Positions 1-7,900 of a stretch of DNA of 14,816 nucleotides are shown here, in pieces. Source of the stretch: RGIG5327 sp045612485 (GTDB lineage: Bacteria > Verrucomicrobiota > Lentisphaeria > Victivallales > UBA1829); NCBI GenBank assembly GCA_045612485.1, contig JAZKZE010000124.1, positions 1 through 14,816 of the forward strand, in the 5' to 3' direction. The translations under genes and the position numbers were made by a program. Within the stretch, counting starts at the first letter, position 1. Each line of letters begins with the position of its first letter. Under the pieces are notes generated by a model. That model was given only the letters and a program-made list of their open reading frames with translations. It did not search any database and was not told where the DNA came from.

Positions 1-8
1 GTACCTGC

Positions 9-41
9 GGGGCTTTCAGCCCCTTTTGCCCCTCCGGGGCT
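9..41. repeat. GC-rich alternative hairpins at the left edge
   Basis: GGGGCT (9-14) pairs with AGCCCC (18-23) around a 3-base loop. GCCCC (28-32) pairs with GGGGC (36-40) around another 3-base loop. AGCCCC (18-23) can instead pair with GGGGCT (36-41), so the stems are mutually exclusive. The first stem is followed by only four T, so it is at best a weak terminator for a gene ending left of the window. The role is unknown. Confidence 0.45.
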
Positions 42-230
42 GTTTGAACTCTCTTACACATCCAGCGGAAGGATGAACTGCAAAGAATAATTTTACAGAA
101 AATTACTCTCTCTCATTTTAAAAAACAGATTTTATGGGATAACTGTGGAAAAAAATTCCGTTCCGGCAGAAATTTTGCAGCCCGGAAGCAAAAATATTTC
201 CACTATCCGGAGTGTTTTTTTCTTTCAGAA
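42..230. other. Non-coding stretch left of the riboflavin operon
   Basis: I see no convincing gene here. The only structures noted are TTCCGG (161-166), which can pair with CCGGAA (182-187), and a short CACT/AGTG hairpin (201-214) followed by seven T. The latter could be a weak terminator for an upstream plus-strand transcript, but a 4-bp stem is too short to call. Confidence 0.5.
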
Positions 231-231
231 G

Positions 232-259
232 TTGAAAAAACGTGTTCCTGTGATAAATT
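232..259 (+). promoter_or_regulatory. Probable sigma70-type promoter of the rib-nusB-ftsY operon
   Basis: A -35 box TTGAAA (232-237) is separated by 16 bases from a -10 box TAAATT (254-259). A TG dinucleotide at 251-252 gives an extended -10. Transcription would start near 266, about 25 bases before the FMN aptamer, so the whole riboswitch would lie in the leader. Confidence 0.55.
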
Positions 260-290
260 AATAGGATGAAAAATCAAATTCAATAAATAT

Positions 291-415
291 ATTCTTCAGG
301 GCGTGGTGAACGGCATTTTTCCGTAAATCCCGACCGGCGGTAGAGTCCGCGAGCCGGAAACGGCAGACAGGGGGCAGTTCCCTGACCGACAGTAAAGTCT
401 GGATGAGAGAAGGAT
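291..415 (+). ncRNA. FMN riboswitch (RFN element)
   Basis: The conserved RFN core is readable: CAGGGCGTGG near the 5' side, CCCGACCGGCGGT (329-341), AGTCCGCGAGCC (343-354), CTGACCGACAGTAAAGTCTGG (382-402), then GATGAGAGAAGGAT (402-415). The closing stem P1 pairs ATTCTTC (291-297) with GAAGGAT (409-415), including one G-U pair. It lies directly upstream of ribBA, the standard target of this class, and senses flavin mononucleotide. The P2 arm is longer than in the common consensus. The regulatory mode is not settled by sequence; see the separate leader entry. Confidence 0.96.
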
Positions 416-483
416 AGGCTTTTTCTTATGGAAAAGTCTTTGCAGAGTTATTCTCCATCTGCACCTGAGGGGAAATAAAGGAG
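416..483 (+). promoter_or_regulatory. Riboswitch expression platform and ribBA ribosome binding site
   Basis: Two hairpins follow the aptamer. The first pairs 416-425 with 430-439 (10 bp with two G-U pairs, loop TTAT). The second pairs TGCAGA (441-446) with TCTGCA (458-463). Neither is followed by a proper T run, so a classical intrinsic terminator is not seen. The loop of the second contains TTCTCC (451-456): its CTCC could pair with GGAG of the ribosome binding site (480-483), while its TTCTC could pair with GAGAA (407-411) of the aptamer. This suggests translational control. AAAGGAG (477-483) lies 7 bases before the ribBA ATG. Confidence 0.45.
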
Positions 484-490
484 TTGCTTT

Positions 491-1768
491 ATGGACAACG
501 GCATTGATACAGTGGAAGAAGTACTGCTGGATGTAAAGGCAGGTAAACCCGTTATCGTAGTGGATGACGAAAACAGGGAAAATGAAGGGGATATCGTCTG
601 TCCCGCCGAAAAGATCACGCCGGAGATCCTCAATATGATGATCACTCATGCCAGAGGACTTGTCTGTATGCCCATCACTCAGGAGCGTGCCAAAGAACTT
701 GGGATCTACCGCGCCCCCTCCACCGACCATTTCGGAACCGCCTTCACTGAAAGTGTGGATGCGCTTTCCGGCAGTACCGGGATCAGTGTTTTCGACCGTG
801 TAAATACCATCCGCACCATTATGGACAGCAAAAGCAAAAGAAGTGATTTCGGTATTCCCGGTCACGTCTTCCCCATTGCAGCAAAACCCGGCGGGGTATT
901 GCAGAGAACCGGTCACACAGAAGCGGCAGTGGATCTTGCCCGTCTTTGCGGTTTTTATCCCGCAGGAGTCATTTGCGAGATCACCAAAGATGACGGGAAT
1001 ATGGCAAGACTGCCCGACCTTATCGAATTCAAAAAGAGATTCGGTATGAAGATCCTTTCCATTGCCGACCTTATCGCTTACCGCAGAAAAACCGAGAAAC
1101 TTGTGGTATGTGAGGAAAGTGTCCAGCTTCCCACCAGATACGGGAAGTTCCAGATGTATCTCTACCGTTCCCTTGTGGATAATTCCACCCACCTTGCTCT
1201 GGTCATGGGGGATGTGAAAGGGAAGGCTTCCGTCCTTACAAGAATGCACAGCGAGTGTCTTACAGGTGATGTTTTCGGTTCTTTACGCTGTGATTGCGGG
1301 GAACAGCTTTCCACCGCCATGCAGCAGATCGCTGCGGAAGGATGCGGGGTCGTAGTCTATATGCGTCAGGAAGGCAGAGGCATCGGACTGGAAAATAAAC
1401 TTCATGCCTATAAATTGCAGGAACAGGGTTGTGATACCATTGAAGCCAATGAGCGTCTGGGCTTCCCTGCCGATTTGCGGGAATATGGAGTAGGAGCACA
1501 GATCCTTCTGGATCTGGGTATCAACGGCGTGCGCCTTCTTACCAATAATCCCCAGAAGATCGTGGGGATCGAAGGCTACGGGCTTAAAATCATTGAAAGA
1601 GTTCCTATTGTGATCCCGCCGCAGGAAAGCGACCGTGCTTATCTGGAAACAAAAAGAGTGCGTATGGGTCACATGCTGGATGATGCTCCTGTAAAAACTT
1701 CTTCCTCCGGAGGCAAGTGCAGTTGTGAAGCCTGCTCCCTGGGAAGTTTTTTCTCCGGAAACAAATAA
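491..1768 (+). CDS. ribBA: Bifunctional 3,4-dihydroxy-2-butanone-4-phosphate synthase / GTP cyclohydrolase II
   Basis: RibBA supplies both precursors of riboflavin. The N-terminal half converts ribulose 5-phosphate to 3,4-dihydroxy-2-butanone 4-phosphate; the C-terminal half opens GTP to the diaminopyrimidine. The synthase domain (about 1-200) shows DDENRENEGD (25-34), THARGLVCMP (52-61) and GHTEAAVDLA (141-150). The cyclohydrolase domain (about 205-395) shows the zinc site HSECLTGDVFGSLRCDCGEQ (C256, C267, C269), RQEGRGIGL (292-300) and TNNPQK (351-356). At 425 residues it is slightly longer than usual. The last 25 residues form a Ser/Gly/Cys tail with C410, C412 and C415, which is not part of either catalytic domain. 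The ATG has a good ribosome binding site. It is the first gene of the operon and sits under the FMN riboswitch. Confidence 0.98.
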   Translation: MDNGIDTVEEVLLDVKAGKPVIVVDDENRENEGDIVCPAEKITPEILNMMITHARGLVCMPITQERAKELGIYRAPSTDHFGTAFTESVDALSGSTGISVFDRVNTIRTIMDSKSKRSDFGIPGHVFPIAAKPGGVLQRTGHTEAAVDLARLCGFYPAGVICEITKDDGNMARLPDLIEFKKRFGMKILSIADLIAYRRKTEKLVVCEESVQLPTRYGKFQMYLYRSLVDNSTHLALVMGDVKGKASVLTRMHSECLTGDVFGSLRCDCGEQLSTAMQQIAAEGCGVVVYMRQEGRGIGLENKLHAYKLQEQGCDTIEANERLGFPADLREYGVGAQILLDLGINGVRLLTNNPQKIVGIEGYGLKIIERVPIVIPPQESDRAYLETKRVRMGHMLDDAPVKTSSSGGKCSCEACSLGSFFSGNK

Positions 1769-1806
1769 AGAATTTACATACACAAAACAAAGAAAGGAAA
1801 TAAAAA

Positions 1807-2292
1807 ATGGATAAAAAACCTGCAGCAGTCTATGAAGGGATGCTTTCTGCGGAAAATGTCCGTCTTGCAGTCGTCTGCGCCCGCTTCAATGAATTTTTCG
1901 TGAGCAAACTTCTGGGAGGGGCAATGGATACCTTCTTCCGTCACGGCGGAAAAGAGGAAAATCTCTCTGTAGCCTATGTACCGGGTTCTTTTGAGATCCC
2001 GCTGGCAGTTTCCAAACTTATGGAAAGCGGAAAATATGATGCCGTTATTGCTCTGGGCGTGGTGATCCAGGGTTCCACCGCTCACGCTTCCTACATCAAT
2101 GGTCAGGTCTCCAAAGCTCTGGGAGAACTTGCTCTCAAGCATGGTATTCCTGCCATTTATGGTGTTGTCACGACCGAGAACATCGAACAGGCCATCGAAC
2201 GCAGCGGCACAAAAGCCGGTAACAGAGGAGCGGATGCAGCTCATTCCGCCATTGAAATGGCAAACCTTATGAAAGCTCTTCCGGGGTGCTGA
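1807..2292 (+). CDS. ribH: 6,7-dimethyl-8-ribityllumazine synthase
   Basis: RibH condenses the RibBA product dihydroxybutanone phosphate with the ribitylaminopyrimidine to give lumazine, the direct precursor of riboflavin. The protein has the family's usual length (161 residues). ARFNEFF (25-31), PGSFEIP (59-65), the active-site segment GVVIQGSTAH (84-93, catalytic H93) and ERSGTKAGNRG (131-141) are all present. The start is supported by GAAAGGAAA a few bases upstream. It lies 38 bases after ribBA and 4 bases before nusB, so it is clearly co-transcribed. RibD and RibE are not in the window and must be encoded elsewhere. Confidence 0.98.
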   Translation: MDKKPAAVYEGMLSAENVRLAVVCARFNEFFVSKLLGGAMDTFFRHGGKEENLSVAYVPGSFEIPLAVSKLMESGKYDAVIALGVVIQGSTAHASYINGQVSKALGELALKHGIPAIYGVVTTENIEQAIERSGTKAGNRGADAAHSAIEMANLMKALPGC

Positions 2293-2296
2293 GATT

Positions 2297-2965
2297 ATGA
2301 TGGATGAGGAAAAGGATCTTTCTTCCGCATCTCTTGCGGATGAATTTGCAGATAAAGATCTTCAGGGACTTGCCGGAGTGATCCGGGAGATGCGTGAAGC
2401 ATCCGGTCTGGATAAAGAAGCCAATACAAGAGAACCTGTCCGTCACTTCAAAAGACTGGGCAGAGAACTTGCCATGCAGTTTCTTTACCAGTGCGAGATC
2501 GCCGGGAGTGAAGATTTTGTAGAAAATCTGGATAATTTCTGGAGTCAGGCGGAACTTTCCGGAAAATTTGTGGAAGGCAGAGTCTTCCGCAAAGGGCGTG
2601 CCTATGCGGAAAAACTTATTGCCGGGGTACTGGAAAAGATGGAACACATCAATTCCCTTATGGAAAAATATTCCCGTCAGTGGGATATAAGCAGAATGCC
2701 TGTGGTGGATAAAAATATTATGCGGGTAGCTATTTATGAATTGGAAAACTGCCCGGATATTCCTGCGGTGGTCAGTATTGATGAAGCCATTGAGATCTCC
2801 AAAGAGTTCGGCAGTGAAAGAAGCGGACTTTTTATTAATGGGATCCTCAACAGCGTCAAAGGGGAACTTCCTCCGGGAGCAAAAAATCCCCCGCCGCAGA
2901 AAACTGCCAGAACCGGCAGATATGGAGCATCCGCCGGGAAAAAATCCTATGGAGAGAAAAAATAA
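2297..2965 (+). CDS. nusB: Transcription antitermination protein NusB, with terminal extensions
   Basis: NusB binds boxA RNA together with S10 (NusE) and supports antitermination of rRNA transcription. The all-helical NusB domain is at about residues 48-193: LGRELAMQFLYQCEI (54-68), then VVDKNIMRVAIYEL and VVSIDEAIEISKEFG, ending at FINGILNSV. At 222 residues it is clearly longer than typical NusB (about 130-160). The excess is an acidic N-terminal segment of about 47 residues and a Pro/Gly/Lys-rich tail of about 28. Two adjacent ATGs occur (2297 and 2300 frames differ); 2297 is in frame. The SD-like GGGG (2283-2286) lies inside the end of ribH, suggesting translational coupling. The stop overlaps the ftsY start by one base. 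Confidence 0.94.
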   Translation: MMDEEKDLSSASLADEFADKDLQGLAGVIREMREASGLDKEANTREPVRHFKRLGRELAMQFLYQCEIAGSEDFVENLDNFWSQAELSGKFVEGRVFRKGRAYAEKLIAGVLEKMEHINSLMEKYSRQWDISRMPVVDKNIMRVAIYELENCPDIPAVVSIDEAIEISKEFGSERSGLFINGILNSVKGELPPGAKNPPPQKTARTGRYGASAGKKSYGEKK

Positions 2966-3891
2966 TGTCTTTTTTTGATGTATTCAAAAAAGGTCTGCAA
3001 AAGACTGCCACTTCCATAACAAGAACGGTTTCCGGTCTCTTTACCGAAGTAAAAAAATGGGATGCGGAAACCTTCAAAGCTCTGGAAGCGGAACTTGTTG
3101 CATCCGATCTGGGGATCAATGCCGCAAAAAAGATCGTGGATGATCTGCGCGATAAGTATGAAAGAGGTCTGCTTAACGGAACGCAGGATATTTTGCAGGT
3201 TGCCAGAGATAACATGGTTGCCATGCTCAAAGAAGGCGGCAGACCGTTGCGTTTCAATGCCAATGGTCCTACCATTATCCTTATGGTAGGGGTCAATGGC
3301 AGTGGCAAAACAACGACTACAGGCAAACTGGCGCATCTCTGGACTCAGCAGGGCAAAAAGGTGATGCTTGCCGCCTGCGATACCTTCCGTGCAGCGGCGG
3401 TGGAACAGTTGAAACTGTGGGGAGAACGTACCTCTTCCATGGTGATCTCCTCCAAAACAGGAGCAGATTCCGCATCGGTTGCCTATGATGCAGTTTCCTC
3501 CGCCATTGCCAGAAATGTGGATATTCTCATCATAGATACAGCCGGCCGTCAGCAGAATCAGAAATGGCTGATGGATGAGCTTGCCAAGATCCTGCGGATC
3601 ATTAAAAAACTTGCCCCGGAAGCCCCCCACGAAACATTGCTTACCATTGATGCAAGTATCGGAAGTAATGCCATAAGCCAGGCAAGAGAGTTTGCATCGG
3701 TATCCGGTGCCAGTGCCCTGGTTCTGACCAAACTTGACGGAACCGGTAAAGGCGGAGCGGCAGCGGCGATCCAGGAAGAATTCCATCTTCCCGTACTTTT
3801 TGCCGGTCTGGGAGAAGCTCCGGATGATCTGAAGGAATTTTCAGCAGAAGACTATTGTGACGCCATATTCTTCGGCAATAAGGCAGAGTAA
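2965..3891 (+). CDS. ftsY: Signal recognition particle receptor FtsY
   Basis: FtsY is the membrane-associated GTPase that receives SRP-bound ribosomes and drives cotranslational targeting. The protein (308 residues) is an NG domain without the long acidic A domain. Residues 1-25 form an amphipathic, basic helix suited to membrane binding. GTPase motifs are G1 GVNGSGKT (109-116), DTFRAAAVEQL (139-149), G3 DTAGR (191-195), G4 TKLD (255-258) and GLGE (281-284). The usually conserved GQN before the G4 region reads GSN (223-225), and the closing TAKGG reads TGKGG. The start ATG overlaps the nusB stop (TAATG), so translation is coupled. It is the last gene of the operon. Confidence 0.97.
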   Translation: MSFFDVFKKGLQKTATSITRTVSGLFTEVKKWDAETFKALEAELVASDLGINAAKKIVDDLRDKYERGLLNGTQDILQVARDNMVAMLKEGGRPLRFNANGPTIILMVGVNGSGKTTTTGKLAHLWTQQGKKVMLAACDTFRAAAVEQLKLWGERTSSMVISSKTGADSASVAYDAVSSAIARNVDILIIDTAGRQQNQKWLMDELAKILRIIKKLAPEAPHETLLTIDASIGSNAISQAREFASVSGASALVLTKLDGTGKGGAAAAIQEEFHLPVLFAGLGEAPDDLKEFSAEDYCDAIFFGNKAE

Positions 3892-3913
3892 AAATTCTTT
3901 TACGGAAATGAAA

Positions 3914-3947
3914 GAAGGGGAAAAGAAGTTTTTCCCTTCTTTTTTTT
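3914..3947 (+). terminator. Intrinsic terminator after ftsY
   Basis: The stem 3914-3924 pairs with 3929-3939 (11 bp, one G-U pair, loop GAAG) and is followed by eight T (3940-3947). It ends the rib-nusB-ftsY transcript. Confidence 0.92.
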
Positions 3948-3967
3948 CATTTTTTCGCAATTATGTA

Positions 3968-3996
3968 TTGACTTTCCGGCATTTTTGTAGTATTTT
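3968..3996 (+). promoter_or_regulatory. Promoter of tRNA-Gln
   Basis: A -35 box TTGACT (3968-3973), a spacer of exactly 17 bases and a -10 box TATTTT (3991-3996) predict transcription from about 4003, some 30 bases before the tRNA. Confidence 0.75.
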
Positions 3997-4033
3997 ATAT
4001 GGATAAGCAGTTGGAATGATTCCACAGCATTAC

Positions 4034-4107
4034 AACCCCGTGGTGTAACGGTAGCACAACTGGTTTTGGTCCAGTTAGTTTAGGTTCGAATCCTGACGGG
4101 GTTGCCA
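4034..4107 (+). tRNA. tRNA-Gln (anticodon TTG), CCA encoded
   Basis: The acceptor stem AACCCCG (4034-4040) pairs with CGGGGTT (4097-4103). The discriminator is G4104 and CCA is at 4105-4107. The anticodon stem is ACTGG/CCAGT (4059-4063, 4071-4075) with loop TTTTGGT and anticodon TTG at 4066-4068, decoding CAA. The T arm has the loop TTCGAAT (4085-4091). The D stem has three pairs. Confidence 0.97.
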
Positions 4108-4137
4108 TTTTTATTTTAAAACGCTGTTCAGAATGTT

Positions 4138-4773
4138 TTACTTTGCGGTACTTGTGATCTCTTTCTCAACATATCCCTCAAAATAAGGATAACGGTTTTT
4201 ATCCTCCGGAGTGATTTTGCGCATAACACGGCAGGGAACCCCGACAGCAACAACTCCTGATGGAATGGAACGGGTAACAACACTTCCGGCACCGATCACT
4301 GTATCATCTCCAATAGTGACTCCGGCAAGGATCGTGGATCCGGCACCGATCCAGACATTGTTTCCCACCTGTATCGGCTTGGCAATTTCCAGTCCTTTTC
4401 TGCGCTGTTCCGGATCAACAGGATGTTCTGCGGTGGTAAAACAGCAATTTGGTGCAACAAATACATGATCCCCGAAACGCACTTCAGCACCATCAGTAAT
4501 AATCATATTGTGATTGGAATAGAAAAAATCCCCTACATGGATATTATACCCGTAATCACACCAGAAGGGCGGAGTTATGATGACCTCGCGCCCCATACTG
4601 CCAAGTAATTTACAGAGGATTTCATGCTGGGCATCAAAATCATTGGGATGCAGATTATTGTAACGGTAGCACAAATCCTTTCCCACACGGATCCTTTTTT
4701 CATATTCAGGATTGTAACAGCCCTGAAAAAGACAATTTAACGGAACAACCGGTTTATTTTCCGGAACAGACAT
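4138..4773 (-). CDS. Maltose/galactoside O-acetyltransferase-like protein (left-handed beta-helix family)
   Basis: The protein belongs to the LacA/Maa (NodL) group, which transfers acetyl from acetyl-CoA to a sugar hydroxyl; such enzymes are cytoplasmic trimers. Residues about 15-55 form the N-terminal helical Mac domain (LCYRYN, DFDAQHEILCKLLG). Hexapeptide repeats fill about 75-185 (VGNNVWIGAGSTILAGVTIG, DDTVIGAGSVV). The catalytic histidine is H117 in TTAEHPVDPEQR. At 211 residues it is slightly longer than the usual 185-205. The ribosome binding site AAAAGGAG precedes the ATG. It converges with tRNA-Gln and follows the 1177-residue gene, separated from it by a terminator. The real acceptor sugar cannot be told from sequence. 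Confidence 0.92.
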   Translation of the reverse strand: MSVPENKPVVPLNCLFQGCYNPEYEKRIRVGKDLCYRYNNLHPNDFDAQHEILCKLLGSMGREVIITPPFWCDYGYNIHVGDFFYSNHNMIITDGAEVRFGDHVFVAPNCCFTTAEHPVDPEQRRKGLEIAKPIQVGNNVWIGAGSTILAGVTIGDDTVIGAGSVVTRSIPSGVVAVGVPCRVMRKITPEDKNRYPYFEGYVEKEITSTAK

Positions 4774-4821
4774 TTTTCATCTCCTTTTACTGTATTTTCT
4801 TTTTGCTTTTCCTGCAGGAAT

Positions 4822-4850
4822 CATATAACGCATAAAAAATATTTTGTCCG
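4822..4850 (-). promoter_or_regulatory. Possible promoter of the acetyltransferase gene
   Basis: On the minus strand, CGGACA (4845-4850) lies 17 bases from TATATG (4822-4827). Each box matches consensus at four of six positions. It lies between the terminator of the upstream gene and the acetyltransferase start, which is where a promoter is needed. Confidence 0.35.
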
Positions 4851-4854
4851 GGGT

Positions 4855-4889
4855 ATAAAAAACATGGAACCGGCACCCGGTCCCATGTT
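4855..4889 (-). terminator. Intrinsic terminator of the 1177-residue gene
   Basis: The two 13-base arms 4861-4873 and 4877-4889 have one mismatch on the plus strand. Read on the minus strand it becomes a G-U pair, giving a full 13-bp RNA stem with loop GTG, followed by a T-rich run. That asymmetry supports minus-strand use. It starts about 30 bases beyond the stop codon. Confidence 0.88.
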
Positions 4890-4921
4890 CAATATATGCC
4901 ATAATGGCAAAAGTATAATTT

Positions 4922-7900
4922 TTACACAAACTTGAAGAAAAGTGCGGTATCTTTTGCCGTTTTGGTAAGAAGCACAAGACGGTCTCTGCTCCGGGAAAGA
5001 ATACTGAATTCTTCCGCATCACTTGTGATCTCTTTCTCCCCGATACCGGCAAGATTGATAGTAACTTTCACTTTGGCAGGATAGACTGCATCATCGTGAT
5101 AGATGGGGGAATCATCACTCAGAACAACGACAAGTTCCCCTTTCTCATTGTAAGAGGAAAGCAGACAGCCCCTGCTGGCTTTGAAAGCGGGTTCCGGTGC
5201 AAGATACGCAAAGATCTCCTTCATTTTTGCACGCATATTGGTACTCAAGGCATCCTGTCCGTGGTTGTAATTACTGCGGAAGGTGGCTCTGCGGACGACA
5301 GTAGGCGGCACGTTGATAAAGACACATCTTGTGCCATTTGCATTTTCTTTTGCAAAAATGACTTCTCTATCCATCTCTTTTCCGGCGGCTTCCGCACCGT
5401 AAAGGATACAGGCGGCATCTTTACCTATATACTTTGTACCGCAAAGTTTATGGGAGAAATCTTCCCCGTCCAGATGTCCCAGTTTCCGGAATCCGGCAGG
5501 ATCTTTTTCCACACCGAAAAGATCTTCAAGGCCGCAAACTTCTTCAAAGCAGAGAAGATTGATCCCTCTTTCCGCAGCTTTACGGATGGAATCAATGATG
5601 CTTTTGGGTGTTCCTTCCACAATGGGAGGAAGAATAAGATATTCCGCCATATCCTTTGTGATGGAATCCAGCTGGGTGAAGTCTGTAATGACAGGCGTGA
5701 TCCTTCCGTCATTGCTGTTGCGTTCAAAGGTGTAGGCAAGAGCTTCTTCAGCCGTATTGCAGACGTCGGCAGAATCAAAGGAGAATCCGATCCCCTCCAC
5801 ATGGAAACTGCATTCTTCCTCGTAGTAATCTTTTCTGCGCCGGATCTGTTCCAGATCCAGGAGCATAAAGGGGGAACGGGGGGCTTTTTTCGGTTCATTG
5901 CGGATCATTTTGCCCCAGGCATAAATAAACTCTTCCAGAGAACGTTTTTCCGCATTACGGCAATGGAATCCATAGTCTGTCCAGTATTTATAGAAACCGT
6001 TTTTATACTGGGGAGTACCATAGGTAAACTCATAAACGATCCTTCTCTGGTGTTCGGGAGCCAATTCTGTTGTGGGAATGGGGTGTGCCTGATAGACGGC
6101 ACCGTCATGACAGCGGCCCCAGCCGGTATAGTAGATCTCCGGATACATATAGCGGCTGTAAGAGTAGTAATAATCGTAGGAAGATACATAGAGAGCAGGT
6201 CTGCAAAGGGGATAATCACAACTGAAGTGATAATCTTCCATAAACCAGAAAGAACCGTTTTTCCGGATCCGGGGATCTTTTTCAATGGGAGCGGAAACAT
6301 GCCGGAGCATATATGCTGTCTTGTATTTCTGGGCATAGATGGGACACGGACCGTAGGAAGCACGTGCCGCATCAGGCTTGAGACTGTAAAGATAATCCAC
6401 AAAATCCTGGGTACTTTTTTCTATGATGGGATGGGCGTAATCAATCAATTCATCCCAGCATGTTTCAGTTATATCCTTGATCTCTTCATTTGCCAGAGCG
6501 GTACCTTCCGCAAGGTATTTATCAATAAGTTCCAGCGTAACGATTTTCAGAGCCGGCTTCTTTTCCGCAACAAAATCCCTTATGATCTGCAAAAGTTCTT
6601 TTTTGCAGAACCCGTTGGAACCGAAGTCATAACGGGAGGCATAGGAAACATCATGGGGGACACCGCCAAAGAAGTCTGCTTTGCGGATAAGATTCTGATT
6701 GAAAGCACTGTGCATATCGAAATCATTGCAGTTTCTGGAAAAACTCCATACAAACCATTTTCGCTGATAGATTTTTACCAGATCCTGCACCTCATAAGCC
6801 GCTCCCACTGCAGGAAGCCATGTTCCACCGTAGTAATAGTGAGCGCATCCTCCATATTCCGACCAGGGATCGAATGCAGATGTTTCAATATATTTTGTCT
6901 CATTGGGCATGGAGAAGATTTTGGGAAGCCGGGAGGCTTCAATAGGTCCAAGACCGTTGGGATCGGTATTGAGAACATCAAAGATGGTCTTTTCTTTACA
7001 CAAAAGCATACTTCCCGCCATAAGAGAAGTGTACATGTGCCATACGCCCACAGAGGGAGTCTTATTCAAAGTGACTTTGAAAATAACTTTGCCGATATCG
7101 CCGGCAAGGTCTTTACTTTCCACTTTTTCAATAGTGAAACTGCCGTCATCCAATGCTTCATCATAGCAGGAAGTAAAGGAACACTGAATAGAAAGTTCAT
7201 CAGAGGAAAGTTCTTTTTTGCGGAAATATTCCTCAATATAGAATACGACCTTTTCATCATCATAGAAATAGTGCTGTTCCTTTGCAAACTTCAACGCCTT
7301 ATCCCTTCTGGGAATATCAGAGGGAATCATGGAAACGATCTTTTTATCTTCCGGACTTCTGAATGTAAGAGCGGCAGAATTCTTGTAAAGGGAATTTCCT
7401 TCAAAGATCAGATTGCCTTCCTTATCCCGGATCTGTTCATAGGGACCATTTTCCACAAAACGGAAAGGAGTATTGATAGCATATTCATACCCGGCAGCAA
7501 GAATGTAATCCTGCGGAAAATCAGGGAAAACAATATCAAATGTAAAGGGCCAGGGAATTTCTTTTCCGGAATACAGGACATTCATTTTACGGTCATAAAG
7601 CAATTTTGTCCCGTTATAGAAGTAGATATTTTCATATACTTTCCCGTTTTCTTCAATGCGGATATAGGGGGAGGTAAGTTTTTCCGAGATCCTTCCCCAT
7701 TCACCGCCTCCGGTTTCAATACGTTCCCCGCGATCCATAACCGTACCGGAAAGAACACCCTGACAATGCACCTCTCCTGTACTGTAACGGGAAAGCACCA
7801 CTTCATAATCAATGGGAGTATCAAATCCCTGCACACAGCCGATACGGAATTTATGACGGGCAAATTCTTTTTTCTCAGCTTCATCAGGTGAAGTAAGTTC

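Noticed and set aside
1..90. An open frame from the left edge to a stop near 90
   Set aside because: It spans the GC-rich hairpins, is only about 29 codons long, and gives no recognisable C-terminus.
296..1249. A 317-codon minus-strand frame over the riboswitch and ribBA
   Set aside because: It is antisense to ribBA and crosses the conserved riboswitch.
5096..7891. A 931-codon open frame on the plus strand opposite the 1177-residue gene
   Set aside because: It is fully antisense to a better gene with promoter, ribosome binding site and terminator. Its translation is rich in Phe, Ile, His and Cys with no domain sense. Codon use of the real gene explains the lack of stops.
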